A DNA stretch of 64,000 nucleotides from Cylicocyclus nassatus (taxonomy: Eukaryota; Nematoda; Chromadorea; Rhabditida; Strongylidae), in assembly GCA_958299035.1 (NCBI GenBank), contig CATQJL010000112.1:88058636-88122635 (forward strand), given 5' to 3'. Under the pieces are notes generated by a model. That model had not been told where the DNA came from and did no database searches. It was given only the letters and a program-made list of their open reading frames with translations. Position numbers and translations under genes: made by a program. Of the stretch, positions 9,790 through 20,775 are shown one piece after another; the stretch's first letter is position 1, and each line of letters opens with the position of its first letter.

Positions 9790-11530
9790 ATGGTCGGCAT
9801 GAAGACATAACCACCACTTGTTGCTTAGGGAACTTCCATACCGTGCCGGTAGCGGCATTTGCAGCTGTGGAACATGTTATTTGCTCAGGTCGCATGCGTG
9901 CAAAAGTCCGAATACTTATCCACTTTCTGTCAATCACTCTACAGCTTTTTGCCAAATTTCTGCCTGCAGGCTAATTTTGAACAAAACTATTTAGGGTTGT
10001 AGAATGAAGTGGCACGCCATCGAAAGGGCATAAGAAATAGCCGGACAAGATTAGGAATTTTTATTTCGATGCTATGCGAAATCAAAGGTTCTGGCATGCA
10101 GCGCTGAATTGAGGTAGCTTAGATAATTGACCGCGTGCAACCAAATTTGAGGATTTTTTTTAGATTTTGTTAGGGATCCTCCTTATCAGGTCTCTGCCCA
10201 ACCCCTTTTAATAAAGCCTTTCCTACGTAGAGAAAATCGCGCTCAAAGTAAGGCGCGGAGGGCGTTTCGGTGCTTTCCGCGCATCTCTGACAGTGTCGGT
10301 TTCTCTAAACGTTTCATCAAGTAGTACTTCCAGACGAAGCCCTGCTTTTGAGTGTTTGACTCTGCGGCCAAAGCTAAGGTAGATCGGTGCAGCTCGTCCG
10401 CATTGCTTCTACAAATATTCCAAAGGACGGGGTTTACGCTAATTTGAACCCGTATAGGGTTATATAAGGCGGGAAGGCTTGAAATTACAAAAATCCCAAG
10501 ACTTGAATTTTGCTGGAATACTGCATTTTATGCGGCAAGCGACCAGATAGTTTTGGAAGTCGAAGAACTCATTTTTAAGCAGAGTCTCTTTCAACTGCAA
10601 AATTCCAATTTCAGTATTAGCATAGACCTGCAACGATTTTGCGTCTACTACTCTAAAATGCGTCCGCTTTCCTATTCTTGGATTGATGGCTGAACAAAGC
10701 CTATCTGTGATATTTTGATTCCTCCAGAGTCGCTTTTCGAGTTTAGATATGGCCGACAGTGTAGCTCTTCGCCTTTCAGTAGCATGGCTCCGGCGGGTAA
10801 CTACTTCATATTCGCGCGGAGCCCGCTGATGAACACTCATTGCACCATTCACGATGATCCAGATAGAAAGCGCGGACTCCGCAAAAGTGGGAAAAGCTAA
10901 GATTAAAGGTGTAAAAAAATAAGACGTCTTGCAACAATCTTTAACACTTTGAATTGAGATCCGGTCTTCAATGCAGCGAGGAACTGAGAAAAAGCTGTAA
11001 AATGATCACTAAAAAGAAGATGGATTGATTTTTGTAAAGCAAGCATATGCTAAGCGTGCTTTAAACGCAGCGCCCAGGTTTGGACACATGGGGATGGTTG
11101 AAATTGGAACTGGAAATTGACTTGGGTGCCAACTAAGACACTGCTTAAACTGCAGCGCAGATGGTACACTCGCGGTTGAGATATTCGCCACAAATCAACT
11201 TCGCTACCATACCTGACGGACGACTATCGGCCTGACTCGCATTGCATGCAGACCCACCGCAAACGCGCTGGAACCCCGCGCAAAACCCTGCAAGACTAGG
11301 CAAGCCGTCGCTAGATACGGTACTGGAAACAGGTGCCTGGACGCTGCCTCTACTGCAAAAACAGCTACCCGCTACAAAAGCTTCTATAGAAACGGTATGG
11401 AAGGAGCTCTCTTGCGTCCCAATTCACTCTTCTTACTCATGTGCCCAGCTTCCATACGGATGAAAAATTCTGAATTTGAGTGCATTGATTATTCGGTAGT
11501 TCTTGAGTCTTGGCATGATGAACAGTTATT
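9790..11530. other. Region downstream of galectin, no firm gene (copy A)
   Basis: Apart from the doubtful minus-strand frame I see no gene. It contains the empty sites of two copy-B insertions: TAA at 10375-10377 and CTGCTTAAA at 11141-11149. The 3' untranslated region of the galectin must lie at the start; no clear AATAAA follows the stop closely. Confidence 0.5.
10460..10990 (-). pseudogene. Uncertain minus-strand reading frame (copy A)
   Basis: A minus-strand frame of about 130 codons (10852-10460) follows a hydrophobic stretch read from a second frame further up. Splice-like acceptors (TTCTTTTTAG, TTTAATCTTAG) lie between them. I recognise no family. Against copy B nearly all differences change the residue, about ten in 130 codons, so it does not look constrained; a 1-bp deletion near 10970 also breaks the hydrophobic frame that is open in B. 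It may be a dying gene or a chance frame. Confidence 0.25.
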
Positions 11531-11539
11531 GGTGTGGAT

Positions 11540-11868
11540 TTCAGCTTAGACTGAGATTGGTATTCAATTTTTTTACCGTCGACGGTTCGGCGTTCAACGC
11601 CTTCTTCGAAGCCTGGACGAAGTCATCGTAAATGACTATGCGCTCACACCTCAAGAACTAAGACTAAATAAAATTGAAAAGAAGACGAGTCCAGGAAGCA
11701 GAAACAGAGCCAGAAACACTTTCCACTCACCTTAGAGGTAACACAAGAGGTAGTCAAAAAACAGACCACCTTATGCCAAACTATCCTTCAACTCACTTTT
11801 AAACGCTAAAGTACCTGAGCATGGTATGTATCAATCGCCCGCCCGGGTAAAGGTTCCAATTCAGGTGC
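11540..11868 (-). mobile_element. Penelope-like element tail (copy A)
   Basis: On the minus strand the order is CCAGGCTTCGAAGAAGGCG, a short loop and CGCCGAACCGTCGACGGT, the PLE tail signature in a variant form. The coding part is absent. The copy-B version is at 29590-29919, and both copies of the duplication end in it. Confidence 0.6.
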
Positions 11869-12793
11869 AGGGTCAAGCGTGTGATGCGACTGTCGCAACG
11901 GGGGGTCGTAAAGGGGGCCTACGGTGAGGGGAGGAGGGTCGTAAGAGGGGGTAGTTTGGATAAAAAACTGTACGATTGGAAGCAAATCAAATAGCAAGTA
12001 ATTATTACATGTACTTAACAATAAATTCATGGAATGCCGTGTACCAATGTATCAAATAAAAACGAGGTGAACAATAATTTGAAAACATTTGCAAGCGTAG
12101 AAATTCGCTTCATTTGCTGCACTTTTGAAAAAAATTTTTTCATGGGAATCGCTATTTCTCCCGCAAAATATTGTCTCAAACGGGGATCGAACCTTGCTGG
12201 CATGACTAAAATCCAAAAAATAAACACTTTAAGAAGCTCAAATGCTACTAAAGGCATGTATGTGTGATAAAGATGTTGGATGTACCGGTTGGTATAGACA
12301 TCCTGCTTCCGAAGGCTCACTGAAGACTCGCACACTCGACAAAAGCGCACACGTAGGTCAACGATGACAATCAATAATTCGTAAATCTTTTTGTAATGCC
12401 ATTTATGCGGCCCTTACAATTTATATGTACTTTAGATAAGCCCTGCTACTGCTGTGCGAAATCTGGTGTTTTTTTATAAACTGCGGATTTTCTTATGATT
12501 TTATGTATGGTAGCAAAAAATGAGAAGAGGGGGGGTCGTATCTGCGCCTGATCTAAATTTCTCCGGAGCTATTGAAGCTTGTTAGCTGCAAACTTGCTGT
12601 AATACGAGGCCATCCCTCTAGTTTTTATCAAAAGAATTTCAGGATGTTTTATAATTTCTCTGGTAATTTACAAAATTTTAAGCTCAAAAATCCCAGTTTT
12701 TGCTTTTTAGGATCGCATCTAAATTTGCGAGAGCCTGATCTAAATTTTTTCGAGCTCACTGCTCCTCAAGGGCTGAAACTTTTTCTATGAATA
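11869..12793. repeat. Dispersed repeats between copy A and the primer-marked contig
   Basis: It opens with the dispersed motif CAGGGTCAAGCGTG and GGGGGGTCGTA (also near 12530, 49020, 50225, 51180, 57200). A unit at 12034-12374 recurs diverged at 12860-13205; both hold a pol III B-box-like word on the minus strand (GGTTCGATCCCC and ATTCGATTCCC). No gene is seen. Confidence 0.5.
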
Positions 12794-12818
12794 GTACTCT
12801 GCGTTGATACCACTGCTT
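12794..12818 (-). other. SMART amplification primer sequence (artefact)
   Basis: This is the exact complement of the 25-nt SMART primer that begins AAGCAGTGGTATCAACG. It is laboratory sequence, not genomic, and marks a false join or an untrimmed read end. Confidence 0.97.
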
Positions 12819-13293
12819 GTTTTGCAGCCTCTCAGTCTTTTCCTGGCCTTGATTACGAAATTTCAAACTACCGTGCTCATGCACGTTTTTGACGTCGTTC
12901 TGGACGGCGCTCAAGCGGTTTTTTTCGCGGGAAAAACTGTGGAAGAGGTAAGAACTGAGCTTCTTAGTCGAAAAACATCTTTTATACAAGAGTGTCATTT
13001 TGTTCTCCGTGTAAAAATTTGTGTCGCATACGGGAATCGAATTTGCTGGTCTGAAGTATGCCTGAAAATTCAAAAGTAAACTTGCAGAATCTCAAACATT
13101 ATTGAAAGTGTGTATATGTGCTAGAGATGCTGGGCGCACCCACTGGCCTAAAAATTCTGCTTCCGAAACCTCACTGAAGTTCTCACGCAGGTGTTTTTTG
13201 AGATTGACATTCGTTTATGCAGCTTACCGCGAGAAATGTGGGCAGGGGAGGTAAGGGGGATAGATGGGGGAGGGGGGAGGGAGGGAGGGGGGA
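12819..13293. repeat. Short contig between two primer copies
   Basis: About 475 bp bounded by primer copies in one orientation. It carries a diverged copy of the 12034-12374 repeat and a G-rich run (13255-13292). No gene is seen. Its position next to copy A is not trustworthy. Confidence 0.6.
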
Positions 13294-13318
13294 GTACTCT
13301 GCGTTGATACCACTGCTT
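13294..13318 (-). other. SMART primer sequence at gap edge (artefact)
   Basis: Complement of the 25-nt primer, directly abutting the N run. Confidence 0.97.
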
Positions 13319-13818
13319 NNNNNNNNNNNNNNNNNNNNNNNNNNNNNNNNNNNNNNNNNNNNNNNNNNNNNNNNNNNNNNNNNNNNNNNNNNNNNNNNNN
13401 NNNNNNNNNNNNNNNNNNNNNNNNNNNNNNNNNNNNNNNNNNNNNNNNNNNNNNNNNNNNNNNNNNNNNNNNNNNNNNNNNNNNNNNNNNNNNNNNNNNN
13501 NNNNNNNNNNNNNNNNNNNNNNNNNNNNNNNNNNNNNNNNNNNNNNNNNNNNNNNNNNNNNNNNNNNNNNNNNNNNNNNNNNNNNNNNNNNNNNNNNNNN
13601 NNNNNNNNNNNNNNNNNNNNNNNNNNNNNNNNNNNNNNNNNNNNNNNNNNNNNNNNNNNNNNNNNNNNNNNNNNNNNNNNNNNNNNNNNNNNNNNNNNNN
13701 NNNNNNNNNNNNNNNNNNNNNNNNNNNNNNNNNNNNNNNNNNNNNNNNNNNNNNNNNNNNNNNNNNNNNNNNNNNNNNNNNNNNNNNNNNNNNNNNNNNN
13801 NNNNNNNNNNNNNNNNNN
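13319..13818. other. Assembly gap of exactly 500 N
   Basis: The run is 500 bases, a fixed-length placeholder, with a primer copy at each edge pointing into it. The true distance and order are unknown. Confidence 0.98.
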
Positions 13819-13843
13819 AAGCAGTGGTATCAACGCAGAGTAC
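13819..13843 (+). other. SMART primer sequence at gap edge (artefact)
   Basis: The 25-nt primer in forward orientation follows the gap; the PLE frame starts right after it. Any reading frame running through the gap is meaningless. Confidence 0.97.
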
Positions 13844-14170
13844 TGGGTCGTCTATCTCATCACCTGCGCGAGCTGCGGCGACGAGTACATAGGCGAGACA
13901 GCGCGACCGCTATGTGTTCGCATAAGAGAGCACTTAGACGGCAAAGATAGATCACGAACCTCCACCCCACTAGGCACTCACAGGGCGCTAAAACACGCGG
14001 AGACAAATTTCGAAGTCACAGTGAAAATACTAGCGCATGAATCACAAACATCGGCTCGCAAATGTTTAGAGGCATTTTGGATTCACGCCAAAAGCCCTAA
14101 AATGAATCGCAAGGAAGAATGCCTAGCCATCACACGTGAGCTCGCTCCCTACTTGGGTCAGACCTTCTGA
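13844..14170 (+). CDS. GIY-YIG endonuclease end of a Penelope-like element (5' missing)
   Basis: The frame enters from the gap edge and stops at TGA 14168. It shows VVYLITCASCGDEYIGETAR (GIY-YIG core), then LCVRIREHLDG with the catalytic Arg, LEAFWI with the catalytic Glu, and PKMNRKEECLAITRELAPYL with the Asn. In Penelope-like elements this domain follows the RT and nicks target DNA. All signature residues are intact, but RT and the element's 5' part are lost in the gap, so coding status of the whole is unknown. It continues into its own 3' tail. Confidence 0.9.
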   Translation, partial: WVVYLITCASCGDEYIGETARPLCVRIREHLDGKDRSRTSTPLGTHRALKHAETNFEVTVKILAHESQTSARKCLEAFWIHAKSPKMNRKEECLAITRELAPYLGQTF

Positions 14171-14373
14171 CCCGGCGGAGACGTTATAAATAGCCGTGGC
14201 ATATGCATTCAGTCATTCTACGCTCGCTCTGGCATTAGAACTCTATCGGCGTTTTCAAAAGGTGAGTGCTTGGTTAGGCAGCTAGTTACTAATCTACCGA
14301 AGCCTTAGAGTTTTGTTTGCATGGCTGCAGAGACGTTTGATCGAATAGTTTGCAAGTCGTACTGTCCATTCCA

Positions 14374-14408
14374 GGCTCTGAAGAAGGCGACTTGCCGAAA
14401 CGTCAGCC
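14374..14408 (+). ncRNA. Hammerhead-ribozyme-like motif in PLE tail
   Basis: Core box CTGAAGA (14378-14384) fits CUGANGA. It is followed by a GGC/GCC stem (86-88 with 94-96) and by GAAA (14397-14400), then CGTC. GGCT before the box can pair with AGCC after it as stem I. There is one extra A before stem II and almost no stem III, so activity would need a dimer or tertiary help. Hammerhead motifs are known in PLE terminal repeats. Other tails in this window have CCGAAGA, losing the core U. Confidence 0.45.
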
Positions 14409-14429
14409 AATAAAGTGTTAACAATCTCG

Positions 14430-16869
14430 GGTCAAGGCTCAGAACTACAATTACAATGTCTTCTTTTAACAAGGAATCCCGAGGAACAGAATTTCCATCT
14501 TCTCATCGACATTTGGCGTCTCATGAGTAGTAGTAGAAAACAAAGCACCATGCTTTCAAGAAAAAGAAGCTACCACCAATGACTTATTATCTGCAAAGCA
14601 TCTTTGCTGTTTCTCTCGCAGATATCCTACCCAGATGCCCAGATACCACAGTTTTTTTAATCATGGAAGCTGCCTCGGGTGCCATCTGTTTGGACCAGGT
14701 AACTCATCCGAAAGCTCACGTTGATTTCCAGACCAGTGTCATGCCCTAAAAAGCGTCGAGTTACTCATTCCAGCAGCAGAAAAACCCAGATATGTATATA
14801 AAAACGAAGCAGCTTTTACAGAACTTCATAAAACTATCTCAAAACGAAAATTGTTCGATGATGTCTTGCCAATAAATGGACTCATTTCCTGGAAATAGAC
14901 TAAAGCTAACTCAACGCCTTTTTTTGGAGATGCAATCTTAGCGAAACTGTCCTGTCACATAAAACCGTGGGTCTTTCCTTCCCTCGAAACCAACCTCTTT
15001 GTGTTTTTTGCTTTTAGGGGCAGAAATATGTTTGCAAAGTAGAAGAGGCCAAAAGTAAATATCTTGCACGCTTATAGGCGGCGGCTCGGCAGATTGACCT
15101 ACCTCAGATTTTGACACAGATGGATAGGAGGCCCTCCAAGTGAACCAAAACAGCAACTCCGCGCCGAAAATGTGAACCCTGCAAGCCACGGGGGCGGCCC
15201 AAGCGCCGCTCCCCTTCTTCCTTTCGCTCCCCTAACACCTTGTTCGGACGAGTATTCTCCGCTAGACGGCGCGGGACTCCCCAACCGCTTTCCCGCATTA
15301 TGCATGCTATACAAAGCCAAAATTACAGGCAGCAGGGTCTTTGTACCAAGCCTTCCAACTTTCCTTTGAAAATTCTCGTCCGAGCTGCCTTTTGGAAATT
15401 GAAAAAAAAACGCCCCGAAAAAGGCCTTTTCACCCCTTTTAAAGCTCATCGGGATCTACGGGTCGAGAAGGCCCAAAACATGCAAAAAGATGGAAATGCA
15501 AAATCTGCTGGGACGCTGCCTTTATGTATAGTTGGACATTGGAACTTACAAGGGAATGGTCAGAAGTCAAAGTGGCTATTCCAGACAAGCTGGGTACCAT
15601 TAGAAGCAGCATGAAGCGCTGACTCTAAATCCGTCTTCCTTACCTGCTTATCGCTTTTCTGGACGATGCTATAAGCCATTAAAGATCATTATTTTGCTAA
15701 GAAATTATGCGTGAAATTGAAAATTTAGCCGTACAGAGCCACGTTCGCTTCAATGCTGGGCCAAAACATGCAGCTAGCTTACTTAAGATTTTTGAAGCTA
15801 GAAGCTGAGCTAAAAGTGCAACAATGTGCTCAATTTCGCTGTTTTATGTATGATTTTTTCACAATAAAACCGCTTATAGCTTCGTCCACAGAAGCGGGAA
15901 GCAGATAAGGAAGACAGATTCGAAGTCGGTGTTTTATACTGCATCGAATGATATACAGCTTCTTTGGTTTGGCCACTTCGACTTCTGACCATTCCCTTGT
16001 TAGAAATTTTTGGCGCAAATAACTTGCTGCCTGAGCCCATGAGTCTTTTCTTCCGTCGAGACCAAGTCCTCTGTGCTTTTTTACTTTTAGGGGCATGAGC
16101 AAGGTTTTTGTGAAGTGGGAGGGCAAATTGAAGATGTCTGTCGCAAGAAGTTTTGAGACGAAACTCCCTGTGCTTTTCTGCTTTCAGGGGCAAAAGTAGG
16201 GCTTTTTGAGTCTAATAGCAAAAATGTCCGGTCGCAAGAAGCTCATGGGTCTGTCCTTCCCTCGAGACCAAATTCTCTGTGCTTTTCTGCTTTCAGGGGC
16301 AAAAGTATGGTTTTTGCGAATTTAAGCTGTCAAAGGTTTTTGAGGAACTGAATTTTCGTCTTCTCATCAACCTTTCCCGTGTCAAAAGTAGTAGTAGAAG
16401 TAGTAGAAGTAAGACACCATGCTTTCAAGAAAAGAAGCTAATAACAAAAACATGAAAATGTCCTGTCGCATAAAGCTCATGGCCCTGTCCTTCCCTCGAG
16501 ACCAAACTTCCTGAGCTTTTTTGCTTTAAGGGCAGAAGTATATGGTTCTTGGAAGCAGAAAGAGCCGAAAGTTGATTCCACGCAAGTTTTTTATGATTTA
16601 GAATTGACAGTCAAAAATTCTTAGCAAAAATGTCTTGCCGTTTGAAGCCTTCCGTCTTTTCTTCCAACGGGACCTACCTCATTCTGCTCTTTTGCTTTTA
16701 GGGGCAAAAGTAGGATTTTCATGAGGTAACAGTGGCCAATGAATTTTCAGCAACTTTTAATAAATTTCACTCTTGTTTCTTTCAACGAGATTTCGCCCTC
16801 TGATATCTTATTTTGGATGAAAAAGTACGATTTTCACAAGGCAGAAGTGAATTTGAAGCAAAACTCCGT
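14430..16869. repeat. Degenerate repeat field between copies A and B
   Basis: A loose unit recurs many times: CCTCGAGACCAA, then CTCTGTGCTTTT, then TGCTTTTAGGGGCA and AAAGTA. It is seen near 14975, 16055, 16165, 16255, 16495 and 16670, and again inside A and B (785, 1380, 17790, 18370). Another word, ACACCATGCTTTCAAGAAA, recurs near 14550 and 16415. Apart from the MITE at 15549-15999 I see no gene. Confidence 0.55.
15549..15999. mobile_element. PIF/Harbinger-like foldback MITE
   Basis: Ends CAAGGGAATGGTCAGAAGTC and its complement, flanked by the 3-bp repeat TTA (15546-15548, 16000-16002). Both arms are long (well over 100 bp). A TWA target repeat is typical of PIF/Harbinger. A sister copy is 27596-28043. 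No transposase inside. Confidence 0.8.
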
Positions 16870-17822
16870 AAAATTATTATATTATCCTGTCACTAGTTCA
16901 GCTACCCTTCTCAGTGGTGTGTGAAATCATGCTCTTGTGGAAAAACTTCTTGTAAAAGTATTAGGCAGGGGTTTTGGCGTTCCCATCGTATCTCCTTCCG
17001 GCGGCCAAACTTGCGCAAAAATCTTTCAAAACTTCTTTCAAAAAACGATTAGCAGAATCGGAAGTCAGATTCGGAATCAGCGCTTCAAGACGAGTGTAAC
17101 GGTTTGAGCCCCATCGCAATAGGCCCCGGACACCGAGTATCGTCCCTTGTATAAATGCTAAGAACTGAATGAAAATGAAATGAAAAAATTTTCGTCTTCT
17201 TTTAACTTTTCCCATGTCAAAGGTAGTAGTGGAAGTAGTAGAAATAGGACACCATGCTCTCAAGAAAGAAGCTAATAACAACAAGTAATGAGCAAAGCAT
17301 CTTTCCTGTTTCTCGTGCATATAAACCCAGCTATCATATTAGCCCAGCTATAACAGCTTCTAAAGATGGAAATCGCCCGTTGTCAGCTTTTCACAATAGC
17401 TGATTCAACCTAAAACTCAGGCTGATTCCAGGAGCTGTGCCATACCCTAAAAAGCGTCGTTCCTTCTTCTAGCTGCAGAAATCCCAATTACTCAAATAAA
17501 AACGAGACTTTTACAAAACTAGTGAACCAGCAATCTAAAGGTGCTATTTGGAAGAGCGTTCGCTTCGGGACCCGCCCTCGGTTTCCCGCTATGTGCACAT
17601 TTTTGGAGTTGTGATTCTTTATATATTAGATCTCATGAAACTAATTCCGAGCGAAATATTCTTTTCGATGATTTGTTACCAATAAACGAACTCATTTCTC
17701 AATAAAACTAAAACTGGCTCAACGCCTTCTTTTGAGGGACAATCTTAGCGAAATCGTCCTTTCGCATGAAGTTCTAGGGTTATCCTTCTCTCGAGACCAG
17801 CATCCTGTGTTTTTCTGCTTTT

Positions 17823-18233
17823 AAAGGCAGTGGCTCGGCAAATTTCAACCTAGTCAAATTTGCGCTTACCTCGGGTTTTTCAATACGCTGATCCCGAAGA
17901 TCCACTTGTGAAAGCTTGAAAACGGCGAAAATGAGCGTTTTTTAATGCCCTTCCCTTTGATGTTGGACGAGTGGGGCAAGGCCGATGACGTCAACTCGTG
18001 GCAAGACCCAATGGTTATAGCGTTGCGGCGGGCAGCCTCCAATGGTGAGGAGGAAATTGCCAACTCGTCCAAAGGCGTGTAAAGATTGGCCTGCGCGTGT
18101 AAGTTCGAGAATGATTTTCTCGGCAGGGAAAGCATGCTGTGCAACCGGGATTGCAATGTTTCCATAGTTGGGCGATAAGGAACCTACCGCGTTAAAATCC
18201 TGAGTTGTTGGATTTTGCCGATCCACTGCCTTT
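17823..18233. mobile_element. MITE with AAAGGCAGTGG ends (copy B)
   Basis: Counterpart of 837-1246, same ends, right end CCACTGCCTTT. Confidence 0.6.
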
Positions 18234-18479
18234 AAAGGCAGAAGTATGGTTTTTGCAAGTAGAAGGGCCAGAAGTGAATTTCAAGCAGGTTTCTGTATAA
18301 CTATTGGCACCCAGAAATTTCCAGCAAAATATCTTGCTGCCTAAGCCCATGGACCTTTTCTTTCCTCGAAACTGAGCTCCCTGTGCTTTTTCACCTTTAG
18401 AGGCAAGAGTAGGATAGCTTCCATGTGCTCTATTCTCTAAACCTGGGCATTTCGTATTGTTTGTCAGTGATATTGTGCC

Positions 18480-18690
18480 GAACAGGTTTTTATGGTGGAT
18501 CTTTATTGACGCTTCGACAAATTTGATTCTAGACAAGATCTGGGCGCGCAAGCTTGAGGAGGCGTTTGGTCGTGTAGACAGACAGATACAAAACTGCAAT
18601 CCCTTTCAGGCTTCCGAAGAAGACGATATTTGTCGAAACGTCAGGCAATAAAGATCCACCATAAAAACCTGTTCGGCACAATATCACTAA
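18480..18690. mobile_element. PLE tail, left arm mostly deleted (copy B)
   Basis: The plus-strand tail (GAAGAAGACGATATTTGTCG, AACGTCAGGCAATAAA) is kept at about 18610-18655. The inverted arm seen in A is reduced to the end TTTATTGACGCTTCGACAAA. Confidence 0.65.
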
Positions 18691-18789
18691 CAAGCAAGGG
18701 TAGGATTTTTTTTCATAAGGTAAGGGCGGCCAAAAGTGAACTTACAGCAATTTTTGGTGAATTTACCGTTTTCGTCTCTTTCGAAAGTG

Positions 18790-20170
18790 CTTATAGAATG
18801 CTCAGCATACTCCCCCCCCCCCCTCTCCCAGTGCCAACTCACGGCCTCGTAGCTTCAACTCTAAAAAAAGAAAGAAATCAATAAAAGTAATGGGTAATCT
18901 CAAAAACGGTTATTATATTCGCAGTCAGCGTGCTCACATACACCTTTATGCTGAATGCCAGCCGTGTAGCTCGATTTTAAAAAGAATGATAAAATCGATA
19001 GAAGTAATGGGCACTCACTTTCATAAACACTTATATAATCGTAAGGCATGCTCGCTTAATCCCATAGCCAACTCCCAGCCCCGTAGCTTGATAAAGTCAA
19101 TTAAGGGTAATTAATAACTTTGTAAAATAAATATTTTCGTGACCAGCATGCTCACTTACCCTGTACCAACTCTCAGCGCCGTAACTCAAACTTTGCGAAC
19201 AATCGATAGACTCAATAGAAGTAATGGGTATTTTCAAAACTGCTTATCATTTATTTTCGTAATCAGCATGCTCGCTTACCCTCCCTCCCCCCCCCCCCCG
19301 TGCCAACTCCCTCGTAGCTCAAAGTTGCAAATAATTGATAAATTCGGTAGAAGTAATGTATAATTCCAAAAACCGTTGTCAGGGCTCGGCACAGCTGGCA
19401 CCGGGTCAAGCTGGATATCGTTTTTAGGGCGAAATCAAAGGGGATATCGTTTTTGGGTCCGGGACGAAGAAGAGCCGCAAGAATGCCGCCGGCATGCCAC
19501 CGGCACGCTGTCCATCAAACAAACAAAGTCGCTGTTTTCAGCCAATGCAGTAGTATGACACCAAATTTGGTGTGTGCATGCGCGTTGGGGGACTCGAACT
19601 ATGGCCCAAAAATTTAGGAAAACTTATGTGAATGAAAGCTGTGCGGAACTTTTTTCTGAATTAGCTGGCACCGTGCCAGCTGGGTGCCAGCTGAGCTGGC
19701 ACCGACACTTTGCTCACATAAGTTTTCATACTTTTTTACATAAAACCTATCTACATCTTAGAAGCTTATATACAGAGAAGAAATAATTTCATAATGTTTT
19801 CTTTCCAGCGTTTTATAGCCATCTGAAAATTAGCGGGTCTGCTCCGCAGTCGAGAAATCGGTTTTTTCTGATTCTCAACATGTGATTCAACCACTTGAAA
19901 AGGTCAGAAAACTGTGAAAAGTTGTTCCATGAAATCAGCATGCATGAAAACCCTACTATATGCTTTTACATAATCTAAAAATAATGATGGGCTCTCAAAA
20001 CAGGTCAAAGGGGACTTCGTACGAATTTTAAAGATCAAACGGGACTTCGTTTTAAAATTTCCCTGGTGCCAGCTCGTGCCGAGCCCTGACCGTTGTTGTA
20101 ATCGTATTCAACATGATCGTTAACCCCTATGCCAAATCCCAGCCCAGCTCAAGTTTTGCAAAATCGATTA
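18790..20170. repeat. ~120-bp repeat field (copy B), split by a MITE
   Basis: Same field as 1890-2560, interrupted at 19380-20088 by the hAT-like MITE. Confidence 0.6.
19380..20088. mobile_element. hAT-like non-autonomous element, only in copy B
   Basis: Length 709 bp. Ends are CAGGGCTCGGCAC and GTGCCGAGCCCTG, flanked by the 8-bp repeat ACCGTTGT (19372-19379 and 20089-20096). Copy A has ACCGTTGT once (2477-2484), the intact empty site. CAGGG ends and 8-bp repeats indicate hAT. No long frame inside; the word GGGATATCGTTTTT recurs within. Confidence 0.92.
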
Positions 20171-20775
20171 AATTGCTTCGGTTACGAAGCATGCCACAAT
20201 AAAAAGTTTCCATACTGGAAAACAACGGACACGAAGTACTGTCACGAACCCCAAAAACACTATCGGGAACTGATGTGGAACGCGTTGAGCCGTTGACGAT
20301 TTATTAGAAAAACACAAGAGTTCCCCTCTGCCTATCGGCGTAAATGCCGAGGGTTCACTAGAATATTCCATAACAACACACAAATATATCAAGATGCGGC
20401 GGGTACACCGCAACCACGGAGACCATATCGCCCTAGCCTATAGTGACCGAGCAAGTTCCAATGTAAAGGAAGGCTCTACAACACCTCCCTCTCAAGATGA
20501 ACAACGGTACATCTTATAATGAGGATCTACTTGTAGACGTTCTGCTGGGCGACGATGGCGACTTGCTCCGGTTGATGTCGGTGAAGTAGATGAGGTGGCT
20601 TGATGTTCAGCAGCATCGATACCACTGTTAAGTCGGTCTTCGATGAAAGTGGACTGTGTCGAGTCATGGTGGCGATCCATATTTGCTGCGCGGCGCGTCT
20701 GGTTCGCATGTCGTCTCCATAACTGACCGTCTTCAGTAAGCACGCCATATAATGCTTCTAAGTAGCGTTTCCTCA

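Larger units (their letters stand above)
1..11868. repeat. Segmental duplication, copy A
   Basis: This segment reappears in the same orientation at 16870-29919. The match begins at base 1, so copy A may extend left of the window, and it ends at the shared words TTCCAATTCAGGTGC. Order of contents is identical: PLE terminal repeats, ~120-bp repeat field, Gypsy element, TA-flanked MITE, galectin, minus-strand ORF, PLE tail. Copy A alone has a Helitron (7472-8545) and lacks three MITEs found in B. It also carries a deletion of roughly 690 bp in the Gypsy gag region and about 80 bp extra near 1540-1620. Whether this is a true duplication or an allele cannot be told from sequence alone. Confidence 0.93.
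13844..14425 (+). mobile_element. Penelope-like element, 3' part
   Basis: GIY-YIG frame followed by about 250 bp of untranslated tail ending in GAAGAAGGCGACTTGCCGAA and AATAAAG. The 5' part is cut off by primer and gap. Confidence 0.85.

Noticed and set aside
9596..9955. Minus-strand 119-codon frame (and 26818-27177) as a gene
   Set aside because: The plus strand here is the last galectin exon with good splice borders and a fitting protein end; the minus frame changes residues between copies.
13183..14170. Long reading frames through the N gap
   Set aside because: They consist of N and primer sequence; only the part after 13843 is real.
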